A stretch of DNA of 64,000 nucleotides from Tetradesmus obliquus (taxonomy: Eukaryota; Chlorophyta; Chlorophyceae; Sphaeropleales; Scenedesmaceae), in assembly GCA_030272155.1 (NCBI GenBank), contig CP126200.1:3534001-3598000 (forward strand), in the 5' to 3' direction. Below are positions 23,767 through 34,993 of this stretch, one piece after another. A program made the position numbers and the translations under genes. Under the pieces are notes generated by a model that worked only from the letters and a program-made list of their open reading frames with translations, had not been told where the DNA came from and searched no databases. Each line of letters begins with the position of its first letter. The first letter of the stretch is position 1.

Positions 23767-26700
23767 TCAGCTGCGCAGCACGCGAATGCCAGCCACCATG
23801 CCACCCACTCCTTCCACATCCGCCTCATCATCATCATGATGGCCTGTGTTGCCCTGGCAGAAGGCGCCCACGCCCTGCACACCCCAACCACCCGCCGCCT
23901 CCCTGAAAATCCTCGCCATGATAACACACTTGTGGCTGCGCTTGGTCGCCAGCTCAGCACTATCCAAGTGCACCTGGCACAGCTCGGCCCCGCTGCTGGG
24001 CTCAAACAGCTGCACATACGGCTGGATGATGTCCGACAGCATTGCGTCCGACCATGCAGACAGCGTTACAAACGCCTCGCTGACCTGCCCGCCCAGATGA
24101 CTCAGCCGTAGCGTAGCGAGGTTCTTGCCCGACTGCTGGTCAAACTCCATGATGTCGCCGCTGTGGGTGACAGCGCCACGTGTTGCGGTGCTGCTGCTGC
24201 TGGTGTGGTTCCACGCGACCATCTCCAGGAAGCTGCGATTGGGGCCAAAGAGCAGCACTGCGCCGTCCAGGTAGCGCACGTGGTGCTCCGGGCGCCACTT
24301 GTAATGCACCTCCAGCTCGACTGCAGGCAGGAAGGGAAGGGAAGGATGCGGCGGTTAGGGATGTGTGTGGCGGTTAGGTGGGATGAATGCCGTGCGCATG
24401 CTGCATGAGAGGCTTGCGCTGAGACAGCACATCAGCTGCTGCTGGCTGCAGATGCTGTCTGACATTGCAAACACTGCAGACGTCAATGCAGTGCGTCTTC
24501 AGTGTGGATAATACCGTCAAAAGTCTGCCGCCACGTCCCTCTGCAAGGCTCACACATGCAGGATCCTCCGGAGCAACTCACTTGTCTTGGTGCCTGGTGG
24601 AGTGCTGTAGCTCTGCCCCTTGAGCAAAATCCTGCTAACCCCAGAGGCCTGCACCTTACTGAAGTCCATGTCCTTCTTATGATACCCCTTAGCCAAGCTG
24701 CGCTGCCACGCTAGCCGCAGCACATCAGACATCGCAGCAGCGCTCGGCGGCGCCCGCCCCAGCAACCTAAACCACTCCTGCCAGCCATCACAACACTGGA
24801 TCTGCTGCACAGCCCTGCTGAACTTGCTGCCGAGGGCAGCAGCAGGCCAGCCGTAGAAGGCATCTGCGCTGTCCATGACCGATTCAAGGCTGCTGCCTTT
24901 GGGTGCTGCCACCAGCTGCAGGAAGGCCAGGTGGAAGGCCATCAGCTTGCAGGAAACTGCTGCGCCGGGCCAGGCGCCGCGCAGCAGCGGCAAGTCGGGG
25001 CCACTGCCGACCGCTGCTTGGAAGCCCTGCGCGGGGCACGCATCAGCAGCATCGTGACAAGCGGGGTGTGATCCAGGGCATCGAGCAATGATGGCATCAT
25101 GCACGGGGTCGCCACAAGGCCACAGCTGACGCATCCTGGCTTGCGCACACTCAGCATTGCCAAGCATCACAAACGCAGATTTGGTTAGTGGCGGAGAAGG
25201 ATCAACAGCAGCTGCTCTGCCATCAGCTCTGCAACTCAAACATCTCGCCGCTCATCTCCCTCATCTTCCCAGTGCACATTTGCCCCAGCAACATAGTTCT
25301 CACCTGAACCAGCCGGGGGTCCTTCTTGCACATCCACAGCACCTTCCTATCCATGGCTTCCTGCAGCAGCGGCGCTGCCATGACAGCCCAGCTGTGCCTG
25401 GCAGGGCTGCAGGCCAGCAGCGGCAGCAGCAGCCCTAGATTTGGCGTTGCTGCCTTGGTGCGGCTCTTGGGGCTTTGCAGGAAAGTATCCAGGCGGGAAG
25501 ACACTGCAGGCCACAGGCGCCAGTGCTCACACACGGCCAGCAGCAGCCTGCAGGACAGGATAAAGCAGGTATGCTGTGAGTCCTGCAACAGCAATTGCCC
25601 TGACAGAGGTACCAGGGTACTGCGGATGCGGGTGCCATGAGTGCAGGGTGTGGTAGATGTGCACTGCCTGGTTGCTGTAGAGCTGCATGTGCAGATGCTG
25701 CGGCAATGCGCTTGCAGGACGCTACACATCTAGCTACCATTGGCTTAGCGCGCGTCAGCCAGGCCTAGACAGCAACAATGGTCGCTAAGGCCGTCAGCTC
25801 ACGCAGAACACGACAGGGCCAGGGTTGCATATTGTGCAACAGCACCATGCCACACGCCGCACCTGTAAACCTGGCAAGCCAAGCAAGGCTCTTGCTGCTT
25901 GCTGCCAGGCCATTGTCCGCCAGCAGCACCACAGCAACCAAAGCCACTGCCACAAGCCACAACGTGAATCAACATTAGATCAAAACTCCTTGCAGTGCCG
26001 CACCTGTACACTTGGCATGCCACCGCCAGGCTCTTGCTGCTGGCTACCAGGCCGTTGTCTGCCAGCAGCACTGCCTGTGTGTTGAGCAGCTTGGGCAGCA
26101 CCTCCAGCCAGGCATCAGCAGGAGGGCAGCCGCCACCTCGTGGCACCTGCAGGAAGGAGGGTGGCATGAGCAACAGGCAGTCAAACAACACCGTGCAATC
26201 AGGATTGGAACCACGCAATGTTGATGCGCAGCAGTGAACAACTCCACATATGTGCCAGCTGTTGGCCAGGCAATGCTCCACAGCACAGTTGCCCAGTCAA
26301 AACAGCAGCAAGCCATGCACTGAGTGTTCGAGCAGTCAAACATGCGGCGTTCAAACACTCAAGCGACAGCTGCGGCCAGCTTGCAGGACTCACCCGCTCT
26401 GGGGCCAGCAGCCGCAGCAGGGGCTCCATGTGCGGCAGTGCCCTGTTAAAGTGGTCTGCTGTCAGGTACAGCGGCAGCAGTGCCTGGAACTCCTCCTGTA
26501 CAGCAGACAGCACCACAGCAGGAAAGCATCAAAGCAGTCAAAGTTTTGACAGAGGTAGTGAGAGCGAGGTAGTCACAAATAAGCAGGAGAGCGTCAGAGT
26601 TTGACCATGGCTGCTCATGAGCAGCTAGAAGGCACTCAGTAGGTGTTGACCAACAGGGCAGCAGCGACAGATGATGGCTTTTGCATGTGCTCAATGTGTC

Positions 26701-28189
26701 TGGCCAGGGCGTCGGGCATGCCTGGCAAACAGCAGCAGGAAGCAGACATCTGTCAGCCTAGTGCCACGTGCAGTACTCAACAGAGAGTAGAACCGCAGCA
26801 CCCTCAGTTATCACCTGCCATACGTAAAAGCACATAAAACCCACATCAAATGCGCTGCTCTGCTCCATGCAAAAGCACATGAAAACACACATCATATGTG
26901 CTGCCCTGCTCTTACCCGCTCAGGCGTGCGGCGTGCTCCTGCCTTGAACGCTGTCACGCCCAGCAGGTAGGGGTGCGCCTGGATGTAGTCAACGCGTTGA
27001 CTGGCGGGGTTGACCGTGAAGGTCAACGGCAGGCCCAGCACATCTTCCAGCAAGCTGGCCCTGCTGTAGAAGCAGCGCAGCTCATCCAGGATGGCCCCGG
27101 ATTCCAGGCGGTACGCCACCTGCAGAAAATAAGTGGATGAAAGTGGAAGTTAGAACACATGCAAGCCAGAGATAAGCCAAACACAAGGTAACAGTCAGCA
27201 AAGCGGCCCAACAGCCTTGCTGCCTTGCTGCTTCAGCACATCCACTTTGTGCAGTCACTGCATTGCCCAACAGGCAACCCATCAAAGTGGCAGGGCGTGT
27301 CGAGCTGCCTGCGTCGGCACTTTGATGATGTTGACAGTAGGGCTGTATCTACGCAAACAGTGTCACCCAGATGACTTGCACTTCCAAGCCCTCACCTTCC
27401 AGTCCTGCAAGCACGAGGCCCTCAGCTTGTGTGCAGGGAAGGACTGGGCCATCAGGCTCTGCCACAGCGCCCCATCATCACACGCTGCCTGCATGGCCCT
27501 GCAGCTGCAGCTGAGAGCAGCAACGTCTTTGGGCTGCAGCAGGCACAGCATACCAAGCAACTCATCCCTTGGAAGACGCCCCAGCTGACCAGCAGCAGCA
27601 GCAGCAGCAGCAGCACTTGCCAGCTGGGTGTCAGGCCCTGCTGCCAGGGAGAAATCACTGCTGCTGCCAGCGAGGCTAGCTGCTGCTGCTGCTGCTGCTG
27701 CTGCAGGCTGGGCTTCGAAAGATGCCCCCTGCATGCACTGCTGGATTAGCTGAGGCAGAGGCTGCTGCTGCAGCTGCTGCAACTGCTGCTGCAGAGGGCT
27801 GGCAAACAGCTGCTGCTGGGCTTCAGCTGCTGCCTTCTTCTTTGCTTCAACATCAATCCAGTCACCTGCTGCATTCTGCTAGGCCTGCTGCTGCTGCTTG
27901 ATGAGTGTCGCCTGTGCAGCTGCAGCAGCTTGTAGCTTAACTGCAGTTGCTGCTGCAGGACTGTTGGCGTTGCTGATGTTGCTGCCTGTCACCGCTGGCT
28001 GCTGCTGTTGCTGGCGCTTCAGGCTGCGGGCCAAATTCTTCTTTGCAGCCTTACTCAACAGTGGCTGCTGCTGCTGGTGCTGGGTTTGCTGCTGCTCCTG
28101 GTGGTGTTGCTGCTGCTGCTGGGGCACCCCCTGCAGATGCCTTGCCTCCTTTGATCGAAGTACACTGAAGCGGCTAGAACCAGCAGCAC

Positions 28190-28221
<32 letters not shown>

Positions 28222-29970
28222 GCAGTAGCAGTAGCAGCTGGGCCAGCACAGCCAGCAGCCCCCGCAGCTGGGGCGACTGCTTTCTTTGGAGCCTTGCCCC
28301 TGCTGACAGTGCACCACTGGCTGTTGTTGTCAGCAGCAGCTGGCTTGCTGCTGCTGGTACTGCTGCTGCTGCCACTCTCTGGTGTGCTGCAGCGGGAGCT
28401 GCTGCTGGCACTGCTGCTGCTGCTGCTGGCACCAGCCTGGCTGCTGCAGATGCTGCTGCAGGTGCTTGGTGCAGAGCTGGCGCCTGTCACTGCCGCTGCT
28501 TTGGGTGCTGCTGCTGCTGCTGGCCGCATTGGGCGCTGGTGGTGCTTCAGCAGCAGGACAGTAGCACGACTCCTGGCAGGCAGGAACGGCTTGCTCACCA
28601 CAAGCCTTTCCTTTGCCCGCTGTTTTGCTGCATCCAGCTCTGCCTCTGTTGCAAAGGGCGGGTGGATGCTGCTGCTGCTGCTGCTGCGGTGCTGGCACTG
28701 AGGGCAGTCAAAGGCGAGGGCCTTGGCGACTGCTGCTGCTGGTGTTATGGCTTGGTGGTCATAGTGAAGGTCTTCGTCCATCAGGAAGACTGCAGGCAGT
28801 TCAATGAGGTGCCAGCAGCAACAGCCAGACGGGCAGGCAGGCGGAGTAAGACAGTGGGCGATGCACGTGAGTAATAAGTGCAGCAACAGTCAGCACGCAG
28901 GCAAAAGGGCACACAGGGAGAACACGTATTGGGTGCATCAACAGGGTGTGCACAGCACCAATGCACTTCACGCCTGACCTGTTTGATGTACACTGTGCAA
29001 CAGCGCAGGCAACACTGCAAGACCTAAGCACTCCAAGCTGCTAGGCCATGTGCACTGCGGTAACACAGGAATCTACTGTCCTGCAAGCACCACAGCTACA
29101 TTCAAAGATGCTGCGGCAAGATCGTGCTCTCACCTTGCAGCTGCAGCAGCACGCTGTGCACGCTGTAGCCGCTGCTCCAGCTGTCCTTGCCAGGAATGCA
29201 GTCCCAAAGGGACAGCCGCCAGCGGGCCTGCACCGGGATGCGCCTGCTGCTGCTGCTGTTAGGGTTTGCAGGAGCAGCAGCATGCAGTACTTGGATGCCT
29301 CCAGTAACTGGTTTGACGTTGGGGTGGGGGATGGGCTGAAACAGGCGGAGTTCCGGGGGGCTGTTTGGGTAGTCGGGCGGGAACTTCAGTAGGAAGTGGA
29401 AGGGCACTGCTTGCAGGACGGAGGCGGGCTTGGAGCGCACTGCGGGGTTTGCAGAAAAGTTTGCGGCGGCAGCAGCAGCGGCAGCAGCAACATGGGGAAT
29501 GTGTGAGGCTGGGACCGAGGCATCTGACAGTGGCGAGTGAAACCGGTTTGACCACACACGCATGACAATGAAAGCTTGCTACTAGCTGGCCAGCATCATG
29601 AGTCAGAGTTGTGTATGGCATTTGAATGCATGCGCTTGGCACCAGACTGCTGCGGTCATGGTGCCATCAGCAATAGACACTCAGTGGCCAGGCTGGCCAG
29701 GCTGCTATGGCACTTCCTTATGCAGCTGAAGACTAGCCTGGCTCATCGTTCAACTTTGTCCCAGGTTTGATTTCAGCTGAAGGTGTCGGCTTTCCGAGCA
29801 AAGCAAAAGACCATCTGCCACTCACCGTTGCCGTGCCACGTGTACAGGTCATCGTCCAGGGGCAGGCAGCTGACGTTGGGCAGAGGGTGGTCCAGCACTT
29901 CCCGCAGGTCATGCAGCAGGCGCCGCACACCGAGGCAGGGCAGCAGAGAACTGGAGCTGGAAGACGACAT
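23767..29970 (-). CDS. Multidomain E2-like (UBC) / F-box / TerD fusion protein, about 10 exons
   Basis: Exons, 5' to 3': 29970-29826, 29439-29134, 28789-27396, 27119-26916, 26495-26394, 26146-26004, 25674-25621, 25547-25304, 25026-24582, 24320-23767; about 1175 aa. Residues ~10-155 are a UBC fold: LPLDDDLYTWHGN, FPPDYPNSPPELRLF, PHPNV (His ~87) and GYSVHSVLLQLQ, then FLMDEDLHYD. A Gln/Ser/Ala-rich linker follows, then an F-box-like segment (LPRDELLGMLCLLQPKDVAAL) and conserved blocks seen after such E2 domains in other protists (LPLYLTADHFNRALP, SRTKAATPNLG, DFSKVQASGVSRILLKGQSY). The C-terminus is TerD-like (GAVTHSGDIM...AFVTLSAWSD). The position of the E2 active-site Cys looks like Ser (LSLWDC, ~125). 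An in-frame TAG (27881-27879) disappears if GTT...TAG, 63 nt, is an intron. Exon 7 is the weakest call. The function is probably ubiquitin-related; catalytic activity is doubtful. Confidence 0.83.
25857..25935 (-). repeat. Duplicated exon 6 3' edge of the E2/F-box/TerD gene
   Basis: On the minus strand, LLADNGLAASSKSLA and a CAGGTGCGGC donor-like sequence repeat the end of exon 6 (LLADNGLVASSKSLA, donor at 26003) about 141 bp into the following intron. Confidence 0.8.
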
Positions 29971-30588
29971 ATTGTCGACGGAAGTTTGATGTTACAGGAA
30001 AACAAGGGGTTTGACAAGCGGCGACAGCACCGTGTGCAGCTGCGAGCGCGGACTGCGACCAGCTGCTTTGCGACCTGCTGCCTGCTGCGGGAAAGGTCAC
30101 AGCTCGGCGCAGCGAGGCAGGGGAATCAAAGGCAGGCTGGTCGCAGAAGCGCAAACGCGCGCGCGTCGGGTGCAGGCTAGTCACTACGCATGCGCTTTGC
30201 CTATGTCCAGGGTATCGGGTAGGAATTCGACTGTGTTGCTGGATGGCTGCTGCAGGCTGTTGGAGTATATAAATAGTGCACGGAGATGGTAGCTTCCCCC
30301 AATAACACAATACCAAGGATACAGCTTCCGACCTTCCTCCTCGAAGCTGTTACTTGGGAAGGTCATCCCGAGCTGCTGGCTGCTGCTTCGCATGGCAGAC
30401 CACGCCAAGCTGAAGCGGGTGCAGATGCTTGAAGTTGGGCAGCAGCAAGCCCGACATCAAGCCAACGACAAGACAGCTACAGACGAGGGAGCAGGAGGCT
30501 ATGCAGCAACATGCACACCCTATTCTTGTGCTGTTGCAAGCAAACCAACTTCTGGCAGTGTACATTGGATGCTTCAGCTCATGTCTTC
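29971..30588. other. Intergenic: PCIF1-like 3' region and E2/F-box/TerD promoter
   Basis: An A/T box TATATAAATA at 30266-30275 reads TATTTATATA on the minus strand, about 295 nt before the proposed start codon. Otherwise only small unrecognised ORFs. Confidence 0.45.
30266..30275 (-). promoter_or_regulatory. TATA-like box
   Basis: TATTTATATA on the minus strand in a G/C-rich surrounding, upstream of the minus-strand gene starting at 29970. The distance is long for a core TATA unless the 5' UTR is about 260 nt. Confidence 0.3.
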
Positions 30589-30663
30589 TCACTTCTGCTT
30601 CTTCTTTTGCTTCTTTTTCGGCCTGTCCTGCTGTTCGCTGCTCTGCTGCTGCAGAGCCTGACC

Positions 30664-30726
<63 letters not shown>

Positions 30727-32743
30727 AGAAGGCTCTGTCATGCTCTTCGTCTTCTTTTTCTTCTTCCTCTGCTGCTGCTTCACCACTGCCGGCCCCTGCT
30801 GCTGCTGCTGCTGGCCGTCCCCGCCGCCCTCACCCTCAGCCTCCCCTTCATACTTCAGCACAGGGGTACCCAGGCCCCTCCATTCCAGGTCAACCAAGCC
30901 CCGCTGCTTACGCTGCCGCTCCGCTGCTGCTTCAGAGGGACAGCAGCTGGCCATGGCTGCCTGCAGCTGCTGCAGCAGCCCATCACGCACAGGCCACTTG
31001 GCTGCTGCTGCTGTGGTTTGCAGGAACAGGATGGCGCTGTCGTAGGGAGACTGGCGGTATAGATCGCGCCGCTGGTGCGAGGCGCCATCACAGTAGCCTG
31101 CACAACAAGCCAGCAGCAGCAACAACAGTGCGCCAAGGCGGGCATCACATGTCTACAAGAGAGGACTTATGCAAGTGTGCATACTGTCAAGTACTAACCA
31201 TGCAACACGGCACATGTCTGCACACACCATGCCACCTTCCGTCCTTGTCACAACGCTTATGCGCAGCACATAGGCCACATAGGCTCATGTTCTAAAGGTA
31301 CTCTCAAACGCAAGCAAGTGATCTGAACTGTGTTGCGAGCAGTGGATAGCCAGTCGGTCCAATCCTCAAACCTGAACCGCGCAGCACATAAGCCACAGCC
31401 CTCATCATGCCCGTCTTGCTCACCATGGTCTGCAGCACATGTCTGTCTGTACACACCATGCGACCTTTCGCTCTTGTCACAGCGGTTGCGCGCAGCACAT
31501 AGGCCACAGCCCACAGCAGGCCCCTCCCACTCACAGCATGCCCCTGCCACTCACAGCAGCACATAGGCCACATCATGCCCCTCCCACTCACCATGGTCTG
31601 CAGCAGCCACCACCAGCGACCTTTGCAGGAAGCTGCTGCTGTTCATCAGCCCCCAGCCCGCCACCTCCGTCCATCCTGGCACCAGCACACAGAACGACAG
31701 CGCGCCGCCGGCTGCCTCGGCCTGCTGCAGCAGGGCTAGCACGTGCTGCGCTGTGGCTGTCAGCAGTGCCGGCACAAAGGGCGGGTTCGCTTCATAGGAG
31801 CCGTGCTTGAGCTGCATCCTGCAATGCAGCAGCAGCAGCAGCAGGAGCCAGGTACGGCAGCGTACCGGTCAGGTTCAGGCTGCTTTGTGTGCAGCAGTCC
31901 AGATGGTTGTGGCAACATGGCGTGCATGCAGTGTGATCAGGGCTGCAGTGAACTGCAGGCAGCACACGAGCAGCACAGTGCTGTGCATGTTGCATGGCTC
32001 CTCCTGCAAGCAGCCTGACAGGTGCTTGGCACAAGTGTGGCTGCACTAAACCAAAACGTATCCAGTCTCAGCATGAACAATGTCATTCATAGCTCGCACA
32101 ACCCTGTCCATGTGGGGTTGAATCCTGCACATTAAAAAGTGCCTACCTGAAGAAGCTGCCTGCGCTGCCAAAGGGCCCATCCACATCAGGAAAGGCCGAG
32201 CCGAACTTGTTGAAGTGCGCATTCAGCGGCGAAGCGAAGCACTCAAAGCCCACAGCAAGCTTCTGGCGCAGCAGCTCAAACACAGGCGGGCCGGCAGCAG
32301 CCTGCAGCAGCAGCAGCAGCAGCAGCAGGCCGGCGGCAGCCACATGGTGTTGATGTGGCAGTAGCATGTGTTGGGGAGCAGGCACGACATCTGCACAGAA
32401 TGCAGGTGGTAGTTTGCAATAGCAACAGGCTGCAGCAACAGCTGTCCCAGCGCAGCATTGCAACGGCAGCCGGCAGCAGGCCCCGTCTAAAACCTATGAG
32501 GAAAGGATGGCCAACAGACAAAGTCCACGCTGGGAGAGCATATCATCAGCATGCTCAAGACTTCAAGACCGCGGTTGGTCAAGGTTGTTGGCACGTTTCA
32601 TAATGCATGTTATGCATTCCGTGCCCATCCCAGCCGCGTATTGAGTCACTTGCCTGAAAGCCATGCCCCTGGATGCTCTTGTAGCGCAGCAGCAGCGCAA
32701 TCAGCCGCTGGTGCAGTGCCACGCGCTCAGCACCACCCTCACC

Positions 32744-32775
<32 letters not shown>

Positions 32776-33089
32776 GCTCTGCTATCTTTGCCTCAGCACA
32801 CAGAACAACATGATGTGCACCACCCCCAGCTGCTGCTGCTGCTGCCTCTTCCTCTTCCTCTTCATCCATTGCTGCTGCATCATCACTGCCAGTGGCCTCA
32901 TCAGCAGCATCGCCGGCACCTGCTGCTGCTGCTTGCATTGCCTGCAGTGCTGCTGCTGCCTCATCCATTGGCAGGCCGACAGTGCAGTCTGCTGCTGCTG
33001 CTGGCTGGCCAGCGGTCAAGAGCCAGTGTGTGCGGTAGAGCCGGGCCAGCTTGCCGTATGAGGCACGTGACACCTGCGAGTAACGCAGC

Positions 33090-33160
<71 letters not shown>

Positions 33161-34993
33161 CAGCATGCGGTAAAACGATCAGGTGCATTGCCTGTGTCGG
33201 TGAGCACATGAATTTAAAAGCAACGATTGTGAAAAAATGATCGCATTTTGAGCACAGACAAGCAGGGCATGGCACAATAAGAAAGCCAGCCTAGGAGCGG
33301 CAATAATAAAAACTACATAGCAGCTCCGCCATTGCTGCACCCTGCAAATAGGGCGTATCCACTTTGACTGGTACAACCGCACCTTGACAAATGACTTGCC
33401 GCATGTCAGGTCCAGCGAGTGCTTGTGGAATGCCACAGCAACAGCAGCGCAGCTGGCAGGCCTACCAGAGGCCAGCTGGTGCCGCCTCCTGCTGACACCT
33501 GCTGCTGCCTCCGCTGACGCTTGCGCCAGCTGCAGCGCCACAGCAGTAGCAGCAGCTGCTGCCAGTCCGGCGCGTGTTAAGTCGCTGACAAGGCCAGGCT
33601 CCGGGGCCGGAGGCAAGCAGCCGCCAAATGGCAGCACTGGCTCCGCACTTTTGCTGCTGCTGCTGCCGGCTGTTTTATTAGTACTAACAGGCATGCCTAG
33701 AGCCAGCTGCGGCTCATCTTCCGCCCACTTTGCGGCAAAGCGCCATCGCTCAAATGCAAGCAGCGGCACGTTGCGCAGGCCTGCTTTAGCACACAATGAG
33801 GCCAGCTTGTGGCGCAGGCTGTCGAGTGCAGCAGCGCGCAGAAGCTCCAGTTCCACTGCTGCTGCGGGGCTGGTGGGGCATGCTGAGTGGGGCACTGCTC
33901 GGGGAGCCCACTTGGCAGCTGGCTGGGACTGGCAGAGCTCTTGCAGCGGCCTGTGTGAGTGGAAGGAGTGGAAGTTTGCAGGAAGGTGGCGGCATGGCTG
34001 AGGAGGATGCAAGATTATGATAAGCGTAGTGTGGTTCTGGCTGGGACTGGCAGAGTTCCTGCAGCGGCCTGTGTGTGTGAAGTTTTGCGGGAAGGGAGCG
34101 GCATGGCTGAGGAGGATGAATGAAGAAAGTAGGTGCAGTTTGGGTCTAGCTGGGACTGGCAGAGCTGCTGCAGCGGCCTGTGTGACTGAACGTTTGCAGG
34201 AAGGCGGTGGCAGAGGTAAGTCAAGAGGAGATATTTGCAGTGTGGGTGGTTCTGGCTGGGGCTGGCAGAGCTGCTGCAGTGGCCGGCGATTGCAGAGCTT
34301 GCAGGAAAGTGGCGGCAGAGCTTTAGGAGTTGAGCAGAAAGAGAAGTCAGTGTGCAAGTGTGAGGTGGGAGATGCGGTAGTAGGTGGTGGCAGCAGCAGC
34401 AGGAGGTGCTGAGCTTCAGCTCTTGCAGTAGCTCAAAAGTCAACGTCAGAAAGCAGGTTGCAGCAGGACGATCACCTGCATACCTCTATGTGCAAGCTAC
34501 AAGCTTGACAACTGTGGAAGCTAGCCTGGCTAATTGTACTGGCTGGCGCACATGCGGCAGGCCGACTGTACTGGCTGGCGCACATACAGCAAGCTGGATG
34601 TGCAAGCTGGGGCATCGGCTGCCTATGCTATACATGCAGGAGAGGATGGCTACAGCTGCTCGCAGTGGTGCTTTGCAGGCTGCTGCTGGCTGGAACCAAA
34701 CGTTACCGAAGAGTGATACAATGCAAACACACACGCTACAAGAGCAGGAATTTCAGTGCAGGACGGTGTCCTGGTGCTGGCTGCTGCTGGTGCTGGTGCT
34801 ACTCTACTGCTGCTGCTGCTGCTGCTGCTGCTTGCCGCCTAGCTGCACGTGTTGCGTGTGGCACTCACCCTTTCGCAAGGCGGCCTGGAGTCGACACAGT
34901 CTGCTTGCCTAACCCGGTGGGTTGAACGTTCGTGTGCTCATGAGCGTGCTTTTGCTCTGTTGCCGCACTTTCGGAGTTCTTCTTTCGAGCCAT
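30589..34993 (-). CDS. PCIF1: PCIF1/CAPAM-type cap-specific adenosine-N6 methyltransferase, 6 exons
   Basis: Family of SAM-dependent enzymes that N6-methylate the cap-adjacent 2'-O-methyladenosine of mRNA. Exons, 5' to 3': 34993-34869, 33950-33383, 33073-32654, 32301-32147, 31818-31592, 31097-30589; 667 aa, all phases consistent. Family blocks: LAFERWRFAAKW, SLDLTCGKSFVKV, LIALLLRYKSIQGHGFQ, FECFASPLNAHFNKF, FPDVDGPFGS, the catalytic NPPF tetrad (about residues 434-437) in GSYEANPPF, FCVLVPGW and ILFLQTTAAAAKWPV. There is no WW domain at the N-terminus, unlike the animal protein. Exon 3 carries an acidic poly-E/poly-A insert, and the C-terminus is poly-Q followed by a Lys-rich, NLS-like tail. 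Intron 3 has a GC donor. Exons 2 and 5 have duplicated edges. Confidence 0.9.
30663..30727 (-). repeat. CAG run coding poly-Q near the PCIF1-like C-terminus
   Basis: About 20 CAG codons on the minus strand, between a Lys-rich block and the final KKKQKKKQK tail. Likely length-polymorphic. Confidence 0.85.
31180..31600 (-). repeat. Repeats in PCIF1-like intron 5, including a copy of the exon 5 donor edge
   Basis: CACCATGGTCTGCAGCA (minus: exon end CTGCAGACCATG plus GTGAG) occurs at the true exon 5 end (31591) and again about 168 bp into the intron (about 31421). GCGCAGCACATAGGCCACA and ACACACCATGC blocks also recur two to four times between 31200 and 31580. Confidence 0.75.
33092..33160. repeat. 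CAG/CTG run in PCIF1-like intron 2
   Basis: About 22 triplets. On the minus (sense) strand it is a CTG run located about 20 nt upstream of the exon 3 acceptor at 33074. Confidence 0.9.
33915..34320 (-). repeat. Up to four tandem copies of the PCIF1-like exon 2 5' edge
   Basis: Units of about 110-118 bp. On the minus strand each reads a CACACAG-type acceptor, GCCGCTGC, then CTCTGCCAG(T/C)CCCAGC. Exon 2 proper starts at 33950; acceptor-like copies begin at about 34068 and 34177, and a decayed copy without the acceptor lies near 34270. All intact copies would join exon 1 in the same phase. Confidence 0.88.

Noticed and set aside
27879-27881. TAG read as Gln (alternative nuclear code)
   Set aside because: The NAT and NMO-like genes end at TAG at natural C-termini, and a 63-nt in-frame intron or a sequence error explains this site more simply.
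27898-28701. 267-aa plus-strand ORF rich in Leu, Ala and Cys
   Set aside because: Antisense shadow of the CAG-rich linker exon of the E2/F-box/TerD gene.
33915-34320. Direct-repeat array as a CRISPR or transposon terminal repeat
   Set aside because: Units match the start of PCIF1-like exon 2 with its acceptor, so they are junction duplications.
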